A DNA stretch of 41,396 nucleotides from Chromera velia. Taxonomy: Eukaryota; Sar; Chromeraceae. Shown here in pieces: positions 1 to 10,633 of this stretch. The position numbers and the translations under genes are program-made. Numbering within the stretch: the first letter of the stretch is position 1; every line of letters begins with the position of its first letter. The stretch is taken from NCBI GenBank assembly GCA_018398765.1, contig JAHBMJ010000460.1:1-41396 (forward strand), given 5' to 3'. A model generated the notes under the pieces. It was not told the origin of the DNA. It was given only the letters and a program-made list of their open reading frames with translations, and made no database searches.

Positions 1-69
1 TGACCTCAAACCTGTCAGGTAATCTTTGCAAAATATAGGGGATCTTCAATCAAGTATCCAATTTTTAAG

Positions 70-449
70 ATGTCCACTCTCCAGAAGACGACATGTTGTT
101 ATGTAGCAATGCATTCACACAAAGCACAGAAAGGGTCTGCCAGACGTATACTCTTACTTGTTTTCCTTACTTGTTGCATCCGCTCGACAGGATCTGCACC
201 GCCCGCCCTGCATTACACACAGGCAGGGTCTCTGCTGCTGAGCTGTTTCATGCAAAGATCTATAAACGTTCCGGCTTTACGGTCAAAGCAGGTGTGTGGA
301 AGCTTGACTGAGAGATGAATGCATGTATAGACGGAGGGGTCGACACGCTCACGGAATTCTACTGTGTGCGGCCCCGGAAAGCACCTGTGCATACGAATTT
401 GTATTGGATAACTCTTCATGATTCGGATTGCCTAGTATGTGTGTATGTA

Positions 450-500
<51 letters not shown>

Positions 501-563
501 GCGTGTGTATGTGTATGTGTGGATATGTATATGTGTGTGTGTGTATGTGTGTGTGGGTGGGTG

Positions 564-602
<39 letters not shown>

Positions 603-3600
603 GTGTGTGTATGTGTGTATGTGTGTGTGTGTATGTGTGTGTATGTATGAGTGTGTGTGTATGTGTATGTGACACTGTGTGTAAGGACGTTCACGATAAA
701 TGCTTCCCGTGGTTTGCCTTCTTCCATAAGAGCTTGGATTGATAAAGGGCAGACGTGAAGACGTGCGGGTAGACGCTTCAATGTGTTTTCCACACCACTT
801 TGCATGCTGTGGGTGGTGCAGAGCGGGAGTCAGGCTCAGATCGCGTCTTCGGGGCTCCGCACGGTCTGTCAACACGGAGAGGAGGCTTTCAGTTTTCAAA
901 TGGACAGGGGGTTCCAGTCAGGAATCTCTGCAGCCTGCAGGAGGTGTGAGGAACCGAAGTTTCGACTGACGAAGGGAGAGAGGACGTGTTCAGCAGGAGC
1001 AGGAAGAGGAAAAGGTATGGGGGAGTTGGATGGAGGGCATGTGGAGAAAAATAATAAATTGGAGAATGAAAGAACGCAGCGGCGTCGTACATCAAAAACA
1101 GCGAAGGTCGAGATTTTTCGGTTCGGCATTTTTTTATGATCTTCCAGGAATGTTTGTCTTTTCGGCCCGCCCTTTTCTCTTTTGGCTTTTCACTTTCTTT
1201 CTTTGTTTACTTTTGTACTTTTGTTTCTTTGCTGTACATACGGAAGCTTTGTAGGGCGTCTGAAGTATGGATGTTTTCAGCAGTCATCCGCTCTTTTTTG
1301 ATTTGATTTTACAGACGAAGGGGGCAAAAGATCGGGGGGTTCAAGTGAGAGTCTGGCGTCTCCCTCCGGATCTGAGATTCCGAAGGACAACCTGAAGTGC
1401 CGTCCTTCAGAGGAGTGCCCTCTTGGGGCCTCATGCTCGATGGTCAGTCGGTTGGTCGGGTGGTTGGTCCTTCGGTCGGTCGGTGATCGTGTCTGTGCAG
1501 GGACACTCAATTCGATGCTCACAAACGTGCATGTATACACAAAATGACGTTCTGTGCAGGGCTCGAAGTTTGTCTTCGCTCGTCCGGGATTTTGGTGTCA
1601 GCACCTCAACTTGACGGACGAGCTTTTTTGCTACGTCTGTCCTGACTCAAACTGTGACACAGAGAACTTTTAGAAGAAGTGAGTGAACCCTCAAAAATCT
1701 TTTTCCGTTCCAGTTTCTGGATTGTCAAAACGAAAACAACTCTCTGGCTGACCTGCGACTTTCCTAAAAGCGTTCCATCCTGAGTTTGAGCTCGTAAAGG
1801 TATTGATTTTGTCTGTACCCTGCACCGCTCCTTTGGTCCTCTTGAAGGCGCTTGATGCATGCGCATACATGCGATTGCACGATCTACGTCGAGTCACATT
1901 TTGTTCCTCCTGCCTACATTCTTGTAGATGTCGAGATCAAAGAGAACGGTGGACAAACAGAGAGGCAGATGATCGTCTCTTGAAGGATAACCGAGCAGAG
2001 GAGAAAGGCGAAAAGGATCTTCCCTTTGAACCCATGGGAAAAGAAAAGAAGAGAGCAGGAGAAAATAAGCAAAAAAAAAAAACAGGTTTGAGGTCCGATC
2101 ATTGCGATGGCATCATCAAGGAAGGGGAGGCCTCCACATGGCATTGCCCTGGTAGGTCTGACGTGCATACACTCAGCAATTCATAAATTTTCCCTTGAAT
2201 AGTTCTTCTGCATGTCTAGCTGCATTCGTCCTGCTGGCTGGTGTCTTTCACTCAAAGTTCGGGAGGGGCTCTCGTGTTCAACCACACAGACTGGCTGCTG
2301 CCCATGGAAGAGAGAACAAAACACCGATTGATCAGTACATTTTGCGTGAATCAAATAGGGAGGGCGAAGGCATGTCAAAGTAGATGTCATCATCTTGGAG
2401 CACATCCTGACCTTTGCTTTGGCGACGTCGATTCCGTGTGTCTGTGTCTGTGTCTCTCTTTGCATGCCTGCATGTGCTTTTCTTTCAAGACACAGCGCCG
2501 GTCCCTTCTGTTCGGAATGCGACCACGAGAGCCGGTTTGGGACTCTCATGACTTCATTTGGTCAGTTCTTTTAATTCGATGGACACCGATTCTAGGGTGT
2601 ACGTGAAAATGGACGGATGGATGGATGGGCGAATCGGTGTGTTCGTGAACCCAGATACTGGCAGAGAGAGGGAAGGTGCGCAGCGTGGTCTTAAGACTCA
2701 AGAAAAATACGCTTCTGGAAGAAGAGCTGTCTCAAGTGCAACAGAGTTTCCACAGTCGATTAAAGACTAGCACAAAACGCGACCTACATCCCCAGTGCCT
2801 CTCTCTCTTTCTTGACGGGTGTTCGTGCGTGTGTGATTTGTTGTGTGTATACATGTGTCTTGCTGTTCTTGCATAACCCCGTCATGCACACAGGGCTCTT
2901 CGAGTGCTTTCCTTCCTGCCGTCGGCCTCTCGAAGTGTGGGACCAGATCAAGTGGAGCCTTTTTCTTCTGGCGGTGGCACTCGCCTGGAACGTGTTTTTC
3001 CTCCCCTCTACTGCTGTAAAGGTGCGCTGCCTGATTTAAAAAATGCGTTGATTCTCGCCGTTTTGCATCGAACTGTTGTACATTCCCTTATGTATTCTGA
3101 CACGTGTCGCGCACTCTGCCTCCTTTCTATAGATACACTCTTTCTTGAAATGTTCCTCTTCCTCATTCAGTCGTATATGACTCTAATACTTCTGGTCGTT
3201 TCTGCTCTATCCGCAGGGGGGCGTCGTGAAAAGCCTTCTCTTCTTTACGAACGCGGCGATTCTTCTTCGAATAAGCAAAGGACCCGTCGGGGGCAGCCGG
3301 CAGCTGGAGAGAGTCGAGGTCGGTCAAGTTGAATGTTTTCACTTTTTTTGACCAATACCAGGGCACTTAATTACTGTGTTTGAGTCTTGACCGAAGGACC
3401 TGTTTCTTCATCGACGCGTTGATTGAACATCCTTGATTGACACTCAGTGCTTGTTTTGGCCAGGTGGTGAGGAATGGGCAGTCTAATAGAGAGGCCGATC
3501 AAGCCTGAAAAGATCTAGACAGGCACTATGAGGACGAACGCAGAATGTTGAACCCTCCAATGCAGGCATCTCAGGTGGTAGAGGGAAAAACTTGTGATTC

Positions 3601-5163
3601 AACAGCATTGAGAGACGACTCTTCCTTTGTGACTTGCATATGTGCAGAGCGCTTCCGGCCTGTCCTCTCTCGCTCGTCTCTGCGCCCCCGAAGGCTTCAG
3701 TGCTCTGCATGTGATCTTCTTCCAGCTGTGGAAGGTCCGGCATGCAGGCTTTTCAAGTCGTCTCTTCTGTCTGTCGAATGATCTCTCTGTTTCCGTGCCT
3801 ACCTTCCTCCTGTCTTCGCGCCTCGATTTGGTCCGAGAAACTGTCACCTTTTGTCTGTTGCTGTCTCTTGTGTCCAATTCTTTTGGCGGAGTGTCCGTTG
3901 GGTCCTTTGAGGGTCTCTCTATCTCTCTATATCATGGTTTCCTTTCTATTTGCATTTTTCTGCAGGCGACTATTTTTCCCGTTGTCCTGCTTGTGTTGCT
4001 GATGCTTCACGGCCTCTTCCTCGTCTGTTGGCACAATCTGCGGACAACTTCAGGGCAGGAGGGCAATCAAATTAAAGGTGGAGGAAATGAACGACCCACG
4101 AGTTGTGAGTCCCCTGAGGTCCCCCAGAGAATTTTGGACATTCAGGGAGGAGAGGAGGAGGCAGGAGAGGCCCTGATGGAGGTGGAGGAGGGGCCTCATC
4201 AGGCAAAGGAGGGGGGACAGAGGGGGACTGTGGAGCCTCGTGGTTTGTCTGGAATCTTGACAGAGCTCTTGGATGCACGCTACAGTCGTGTGTTTGCGAT
4301 TTCCCTGGAAACTTTCTATACAGATTGGCTGATGCTGGTGGCAAGTCTGATGACTTGCGTGCGCATTCCATGTGAGGGTCTGACAGTGTCCTTCCCCGAC
4401 TCTGCCTTTCCATCCTCACCTTCCTCTTTTTCTCCTAAGTCTGCGGATGGATGGATTTCTGTGTTGTGGAGAGCTGGAGAGGTTAGCTTAGGATCTTTTC
4501 TTTTGGAGGGGGCTCATGTGTAGATCTCATTTTGAGATTGTGGGAATTCCATCTGGAGAAGGAAGCCTGGATGCAAGGACTGAGATCATCTGCGCTCTAG
4601 AGAAAGATGCACGAATGGTTCTTTGCTCATGTTGAGAACCAAATTCGGAATACAGGGTAAGAGGGAGACTCATAATTTCGTCTTGCTCTTGCTGAGGATT
4701 CATGGCGTAAGTGACTTTCTCGTTCCACTGTCTTTCTCTCTCTTTTCCTCCCTGCATGTGCCTGCTTGTAGTACCCTTGCTGGACCTCACAGGAATCTGC
4801 ATTTTCCAAAGGGCTTTTCCTTCTGATCACCTTCTCAGTCCTTGCACTCCTTCCTGTCGTCCTCTATCTGTTCATCACAAGAGTCCCAAAAAACGCAAAA
4901 CTCATAGGACCTGTGCACAAAGTGTTCAAGTTCGCCTACAGACCTGAGGTCGAGTGGTGAGTCAAACGATTTGCTTCATGAAGACTCTGGGGGGATCCCT
5001 TCGGAGAGCATCACTTGCTGGATCATTCTCCGCCTGTTCGTATGCATTTTCTGGATCAGCTGGGTCGCCTTGAATTAATTCCTGTCTTACTCCTTTGGTG
5101 TTTCTAGGATGTAGGCTCCAGAGGTCTTGTCTTCTAGTCGCGGTCTTTTTCTTTTTTATCAGT

Positions 5164-5218
<55 letters not shown>

Positions 5219-6681
5219 ATATATGTATGTCACGGTGTGCAGGTGGGACGTCACATTCATGCTCCGGCGACTTGTGCTGGTTGTTTTGACCACCCTGCTG
5301 CCTCCTGGATCGTTCCGCCTGGAGAAGGCCTTCATAGGGCTTCTCTTTTTTCTTTGCCTTGCTTTGTATCTCGAGTGCAAGTCAGCTTCTTCGCTTCTCT
5401 TGGGACAGTCTTCTCTCTTCTTTTCTTCTCTTCGGGCCTCCTCTCTTCTTTGCTCCTTTCGTCCCTATCTGGTGTTTTGTATCCTTGAGACACAGCCCTG
5501 CATGTCATTGCCTGGCTGTCTGAGTTTTTGTTCATCTGGCTCTCTACCTCCTCCCTTTGTGCGTTGGATTTTCAGCAAAGAAGAAACCCTGCCAGATTTT
5601 TTCCTATCATTTCGTCCTGGCATTTCGTCCTTCTTTTTTTGACGTTCCTCTTTGAAGGCTCTTATGGACAAGTCTTGTGCGCATGTTTGTATCAGGGCCC
5701 CACTTGTCTTCACTTGAGTTCATTTGACCCTCCGGCTGGTTAATTGCGCCTGCCTTGTTTGGCTTTGTGTCTGATGTTTGGATGCATCCATGCAGGCCCT
5801 TCAAGAGGGGTCTCGACTCCCTGTGCGAGGCCTGGTGCCTCTCCACCCTGGTCTTCCTCACAATCACTCGAAGAGACGTCAGTCAGGCAGTCTGTCAGAG
5901 TGAGTAAGACAAAATACAGATGACACAGCAAAACCTTTGGTTTGGGCTTTGCGAGGCAGTGTGCGACGGGACAGGACCTGCGGACAATACATGAAAGGAT
6001 TCCTGAAGAACATTTTTTGTTTGTCATCTTTTTGCTCGATTGCCTCCTTGATGCTCTCTCAAACAGACTGAGAGACCTTGCACGAAGAGGAGTTCCAATC
6101 AAAGTGTCGTCCTCGTTGAGTTCGACTTTCAAGGAAACTATGAAAAGAACCGGGCTCATGTTCCCGAACTATTCTGGTTCGTAGCCAGTTGCGTTCATAC
6201 TCTTCTTCACTTATCGTCATACTCCGTTTTGATCCTGCAGGGGACAAAGACCAGCACAGCGTCAGACGATTTTGACGATTTGGTCAGGAATGAGAGAAGC
6301 CCTATCAAATTCCTGTTGCAGTTGGTTTTGGATAGGATTTTCATGAAGTTGACAGGCCATGCATGATCCATGCATTCATTCATGCGTCGTCGCATGCGAC
6401 ACTCCAAACATTCCATCACATTCGAAGAATAGTGGGAAAGCCTGCACGCACGGTTGACGAATCAGTCAAACAAGTCAGGCTTGCCCCCTGTTTTGGGCGG
6501 GGGGTTTAAAAGCATTAGTGCATGGTCTGGCTATGTACTGGTTGCTAGAAGCTCAGTTGCTCGATGAGTCTCCGAGTTGTTATTTTTGCTTTCTACCTCT
6601 ACGCACGCCTCTCACTGTCTCTCTGTCTGTGTCTTTTTCTATCTGCCTTCCTTTTGCCACCCACTTTCTGTCTGTCTTTCG

Positions 6682-6727
<46 letters not shown>

Positions 6728-7704
6728 TTGTACGTCGTCCATCTTCGTACAGGAACGGAAGATTGTGGCTCTTCTTCTGGTCCTCCCCTTCGCCTTCTTT
6801 GTTGCCCACTTTGGTAGGACCATTTTTTGTTGTGTCTTTTTTGCATGCAAAAATGGAATGGATGGACTGAATCATTGGTCGTACGAAGGCACAGAAGGAA
6901 AAGAAAAGTCATCGCCGTTTTAACTCGTTCCATGAGTCTGTGTGGATCGATGCGGTTAGTAGACTCAGATTGCATGTTGTGACTGCATCGAGCAGGTTGT
7001 CGAGTGCTGCAGTCAATACGGTATTTTGCGCGCAAAAATAAATACACGGATGCTCGTGCGCCATACTGACTGTGGACGTGGATCCTTAGCTGCTTGTCTT
7101 AATTTCTTCTACAGTGCTGAAGGCTTGAGAGGCGGCCGGAAAAGCAGTGGGCTGGCTGCAAGGTCGGGGGTGCATTGATGAGGGTGATGACCTGGAGGGA
7201 AGTCACGCAGCAGGGGAGGAGAGACTGGAAAGGGAAAACGAAAGCGACGGGGACATGTACAGCTTGGGAGCTTTCATGAGGGAAGAGAAACCGGGAGAAG
7301 AGCGGCACACAAAGGGAAGCAAGAATGGTGAAGGGACGGACGAGCCTGGTACTCTCTACCCTACACTTCCAAAGAGTGCAAAGGAAGAAGAAAAAAGACA
7401 AGAAGGTGAGAACGCAGCCCGATATCCAGTGCGGGAGGGCCAGAAAAGGCTTAGCACATCGATGGAAGCACCCGATGCGTCTGATCGGGAACTTAAGAAT
7501 CCGGCAACTGCCGATGTGGCGCAGGCGAGCTCTGCCTCGTCCAACTTGCATATGAGAGCGGATCAGGCGGAAACCAGAAAAGAAGAACATAACTCGCCTC
7601 AAGCTGATGGAAGGCGTTTCAGTTCTCTTGCCGAAAAACATTTATCATTTGAAGGCAATCAAGCATATGCAGATGAAATTCTACAAGCCGATCCTCCTGG
7701 ATAG
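70..7704 (+). CDS. Cysteine-rich ectodomain, multi-pass membrane protein (18-exon model)
   Basis: The model joins 70-291 (tentative), 822-1014, 1315-1442, 1560-1653, 2086-2151, 2258-2273 (tentative), 2490-2560, 2894-3021, 3217-3318, 3648-3734, 3966-4377, 4603-4706 (tentative), 4772-4956, 5243-5380, 5796-5889, 6241-6282, 6753-6813 and 7148-7704. All phases agree and give about 899 residues. Exon 1 has a signal-like stretch (ILLLVFLTCC). Exons 2-7 are cysteine-rich, with CRRCEEPKF, GFWCQHLNL and GPFCSECD motifs, as in ephrin-receptor-like (GCC2_GCC3) protist proteins. From 2894 onward there are hydrophobic segments (LFLLAVALAWNVFFL, FPVVLLVLLMLHGLFLV, LLITFSVLALLPVVLYLF, LLFFLCLALYL, IVALLLVLPFAFFVAHF). 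The YPCWTS, WWDVTFMLRRL and PFKRGLDSL landmarks keep the order known from that family. The tail is acidic and probably cytoplasmic. The role is unknown; a surface sensor is an inference. Exon 1 and the splice choices at 1654-2489 and 4378-4771 are the weakest parts. Confidence 0.62.
437..673. repeat. Compound (GT)n microsatellite
   Basis: About 235 bases of GT dinucleotides interrupted by GTAT units lie in the proposed first intron of the membrane-protein gene. Long open frames across it on both strands encode only Cys-Val or His-Thr dipeptide repeats and are not genes. Confidence 0.95.
5166..5217 (+). repeat. (TG)n tract just upstream of an acceptor
   Basis: An uninterrupted TG run ends about 25 bases before the acceptor GTGCAG at 5242, which opens the exon reading WDVTFMLRRL. 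It occupies the place of the polypyrimidine tract. Confidence 0.9.
6672..6722 (+). repeat. (CTGT)n tract in the intron before the last TM exon
   Basis: Pure CTGT repeats lie about 30 bases upstream of the TACAG acceptor at 6752. Beyond it lies the exon encoding ERKIVALLLVLPFAFFVAHF. Confidence 0.9.
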
Positions 7705-7734
7705 TTTTTTAGGCTTGCAAGTACCCGTACGGAC

Positions 7735-9180
7735 TGTGGCATCCATAGTGAACTTACTGGTGAAAGATGTTATAATATAAAACAAACTTAGGAAAGAGCG
7801 TTGAATTTACTAAAAAAGAAACTACTGGAGTCTAAAGACAGTACAGACATGGAATTCGAGGTTATGAATCATATGATAATAAATTGATTATAAATTAACT
7901 CTATACTATAAAGTATAGGTTGTAAAGTCGGCAGCATGAGTCCAATTTTTAAAAAGAAAATTAAAATTCTATAGTAAAAGTTTCTAAGTTGTTAGTCGAG
8001 TTCATACTTTTAAACTAGCTTTTACATGTTGTTTACTTTCTAAGATCGGAGGTGTATGGAGCGTTCAGATTTTTCTAAAAGTGATTTAATTAGAAATATT
8101 TGTATAAAAATTAAAACTAGAAGTCGTTGGAAAGTTTTAGTTAATTAGGACTTATACTAGATAAAGAGAGCAACCAGAATGTAAAAGAACTTTGAAGTTT
8201 AAGTTTTAAACAACTGTGAAAATATCATGATGAACCGTATCATTAACTAGACGTGGTCGCTAAATAGATTATTTATATTAGATCTTTAAAAAAAAAAAAA
8301 TTATCTAACTATAATCTAACTAATCTAAACGGGGCAACTCCTCTTGGGCCCAGCCACTAGCAGGACGATACAAGACGATTAAGATCTACAAGCATGCAAA
8401 GCTTGTAAACGTGCAGACAGATCAGAAGGAGAATGGAAATGCTCCACTATGATAAAGAAAGATAAAGAGAACACCCAACTCCTCATCTATTGGCGAGTGT
8501 TAAATTTAGCTGCTCCAAACTATAGGCTCCAAAACGTTGAATCGAGGTTGGTCAGAGGCTGATGCCTAGGCCGAGGCTCAAGCTGTGGGGGGTGCCAAGT
8601 ACTTGATAAGTCTGACTTTAGATTTTTTAGGTAGATCAATATATTCATTTAGAAGGGGTAAAAAATTTAAACTAAAAGAAAATCTATCTAAAGACCACAC
8701 CTAGGTCATTAAATTAGTTACAGCAGGGGGTGTGGCCCTAGGCGTGGACCGTGTGCCCATAGTACAAGCTTTAGACGAGGAAGGCGACTGGACATACATA
8801 AAAAAACAGTATGACAACAATTAATTGAATCATAATAAACTGATAGCTTACAGTGATAAGACTGGCAAGGGGCATCGACTTTGGGTATTTTCCTAGCTGG
8901 TCATTGATTAATTCAAAACTATAGCAAAAATAACAAGATATAACAAGCACGCAATACAAAGTTAACGATGTGTGCAAAAAAGGTTGAAAACCGGTTTTCA
9001 AGAATAGGTTTTCAATCCATTTGACTCAGGATCGACATGTATCGTAACCTAGATTGTAACAGTGCAGTATAGCATAACAATACGACGTCTAGTACGACGT
9101 TGAATACGTATGTGACAATCAGTCGCTCATCCATCATCAAAGGATGGAGGCTTTGAAAAAGACTTTCAGTTCTGCACCTA
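7735..9180. other. AT-rich gene-free block
   Basis: About 1.4 kb is clearly more AT-rich than the flanking genes, with many TTAA and TATA strings and an A run near 8288. No open frame has sensible composition. I see no terminal repeats, no transposase or reverse transcriptase motif, no tRNA fold and no rRNA stretch that I recognise. It follows the membrane-protein gene directly and probably contains that gene's 3' UTR at its start. Confidence 0.6.
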
Positions 9181-9235
9181 TATAGATTTGCTGGTAATTG
9201 TTACCAACTGCCAACTGGTTTCTTGCCCTTGAGCT

Positions 9236-9425
9236 CTACTTTGCACGCGGAGAACCCGAAAATATCTTTGCAGCGATGGGAACATCTGCCCACTGTTTGC
9301 AGCTTCCAAATCTGTAGGCGGCTGTCTTGGAAACGTTCGCGGGGACAGACGCAGAAGTTGCATTGGAGGCGATCTGTTGTGCACAGCTCTTCATGATTTC
9401 TTCAATCAATGGCATACCTGCAAAT

Positions 9426-9456
<31 letters not shown>

Positions 9457-9587
9457 CAGCTCTTCGGAAAAAGATTGTCATATTTTCAGTCTTTCTCACG
9501 CCTCACCCCTGCTGATCTGCTCCCCCGTCATCTGATTCACCGCATGCACAGCCGTTCTCTCTGTACGTCTCTGCTCTGGCGATCCCC
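9236..9587 (-). CDS. Last two exons of an unrecognised gene (5' part not found)
   Basis: On the minus strand, exon 9507-9587 (donor GTGAGG) joins exon 9236-9417 in phase 1. The acceptor is TTTGCAG directly behind a CA/GT microsatellite. The joined reading runs through AVHAVNQMTGEQISR into GMPLIEEIMKSCAQQIA and ends RFGSCKQWADVPIAAKIF...RAK-stop at 9236. Composition is protein-like and one donor-acceptor pair fits, which chance rarely gives. No domain is recognised. The upstream start is lost in low-complexity DNA with an undetermined base at 9664. Another coding-looking piece on the same strand, around 9669-9720, contains IDLKDVFQRVEP but could not be joined. Confidence 0.45.
9426..9453 (-). 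repeat. (CA)n microsatellite, GT-rich on the transcribed sense
   Basis: On the minus strand this is a (GT)n tract ending a few bases before the TTTGCAG acceptor of the 9236-9417 exon. The arrangement matches that at 5166 and 19094. Confidence 0.9.
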
Positions 9588-9649
9588 CTGGCGTTCAACA
9601 ATTACTCTTAAGAGTACTCCGACAGGCAGGCACGGGCACAAAAGCATTC

Positions 9650-9669
9650 CCCCCCCCCCCCCCNCCCCC
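9650..9669. other. C run with one undetermined base
   Basis: A cytosine homopolymer is interrupted by N at 9664. It is probably an assembly or sequencing uncertainty, so any frame crossing it is unreliable. A matching G run with N at 25830 has the same appearance. Confidence 0.85.
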
Positions 9670-9849
9670 GGCTCGACCCGTTGGAAGACATCCTTCAAAT
9701 CAATCACAGCCTCTCACTCCGAAAAAAAGCCCCGCTGGTGCACATGAACAAGAACAAGAAGACAGCCTGGCGGTACTGCATGCAGACTCAGCTCGTCGAA
9801 AGACAAACAGAAACGGAGGCGGAAAGGAGGAAGTGAGGCAGGAGGACAT

Positions 9850-10250
9850 ATGGAGGGAGGATGGATGGAAGGAAGGAAGGGAGGGGGGAAAAAGGAAGGA
9901 AGGAAGGAAGGAAGGAAGGAAGGAGGGAAGGAGGGAAGGAGGGAAGGAGGGAAGGAGGGAAGGAGGGAAGGAGGGAAGGAAGGAGGGAAGGGAGGAAGGA
10001 AGGAGGGAAGGAAGGAAGGAAGGGAGAAGGAAGGAAGGAAGGAAGGAGGGAAGGAGGGAAGGAGGGAAGGAGGGAAGGAGGGAAGGGAGGAAGGAAGGAG
10101 GGAAGGGAGGAAGGAAGGGAGAAGGAAGGAAGGAAGGAAGGAGGGAAGGAGGGAAGGAGGGAAGGAGGGAAGGGAGGAAGGAAGGAGGGAAGGGAGGAAG
10201 GAAGGGAGAAGGAAGGAAGGAAGGAAGGAAGGAAGGGGGAAAGAAGTCTC
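9850..10250 (+). repeat. GGAAGG polypurine minisatellite with higher-order units
   Basis: About 400 bases are almost pure purine on the plus strand, built from GGAA and GGGA tetranucleotides. A distinctive GGGAGAAGG junction recurs at about 10022, 10117 and 10204, giving larger units of 95 and 87 bases that differ by one 8-base block. Open frames in both directions encode Lys-Glu-Gly-Arg or Pro-Ser-Phe-Leu repeats and are not genes. Confidence 0.9.
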
Positions 10251-10582
10251 AGAAAGGAAGTGAGGAAGAAGACAAGAAGGAAGGAGTCACGAAGGAAGGA
10301 AGGAAAAAGGAGAGAGCGAACAGAGAAAGGGGAAAAGAAAAGAAATGAAAGGAGAGGACGGAATGGAGGAAGAAAAGTCGGACGAACGGACGGAAGGTAG
10401 TGGGGGAGGCAGGGAAGAAAGAAAGAAGACAACGGGAGGTAGACAGGGAGGTGGACAATGCGGGAAGTTTGAGATTTGAGGAATCATGAAGTGAAATTCG
10501 GAGGAAGGAAGGCGGCGTTGGGGGAGAGGAGGAAACTAGTGCGCCTGAGATCTTCGATGAACGTCAGACAGACAAGGCGAAT

Positions 10583-10611
10583 TGATGGATGGATGGATGG
10601 ATGGATGGATG
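10583..10611 (+). repeat. (TGGA)n microsatellite
   Basis: About seven perfect TGGA units lie just downstream (on the minus strand) of the stop codon of the kinase-like gene. Confidence 0.9.
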
Positions 10612-10633
10612 GGCATATGCAGTGACTCCCTCC

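Noticed and set aside
315-899. Long open frames on both strands through the GT repeat
   Set aside because: They translate to Cys-Val or His-Thr dipeptide repeats made by the microsatellite.
1654-1700. Reading exon 1560 through to the strong donor-like GTGAGT at about 1680
   Set aside because: It would include an in-frame TAG; ending at GTGACA (1654) joins in phase to a cysteine-bearing exon at 2086.
6241-6366. Extending the exon at 6241 to the TGA after LTGHA
   Set aside because: Ending at GTCAGG (6283) keeps phase with the clear transmembrane exon at 6753.
7099-7641. 180-codon minus-strand frame opposite the tail exon of the membrane protein
   Set aside because: Hydrophobic/Arg mix typical of antisense to an acidic coding exon; the sense frame is better supported and joins upstream exons.
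7735-9180. Nuclear copy of mitochondrial or plastid DNA
   Set aside because: Composition would fit, but no recognisable organelle gene or rRNA fragment could be read; left as an open question under findings.
9788-10458. Open frames of up to 214 codons in the GGAAGG array
   Set aside because: Pure low-complexity translation of a polypurine repeat; no splice or start context.
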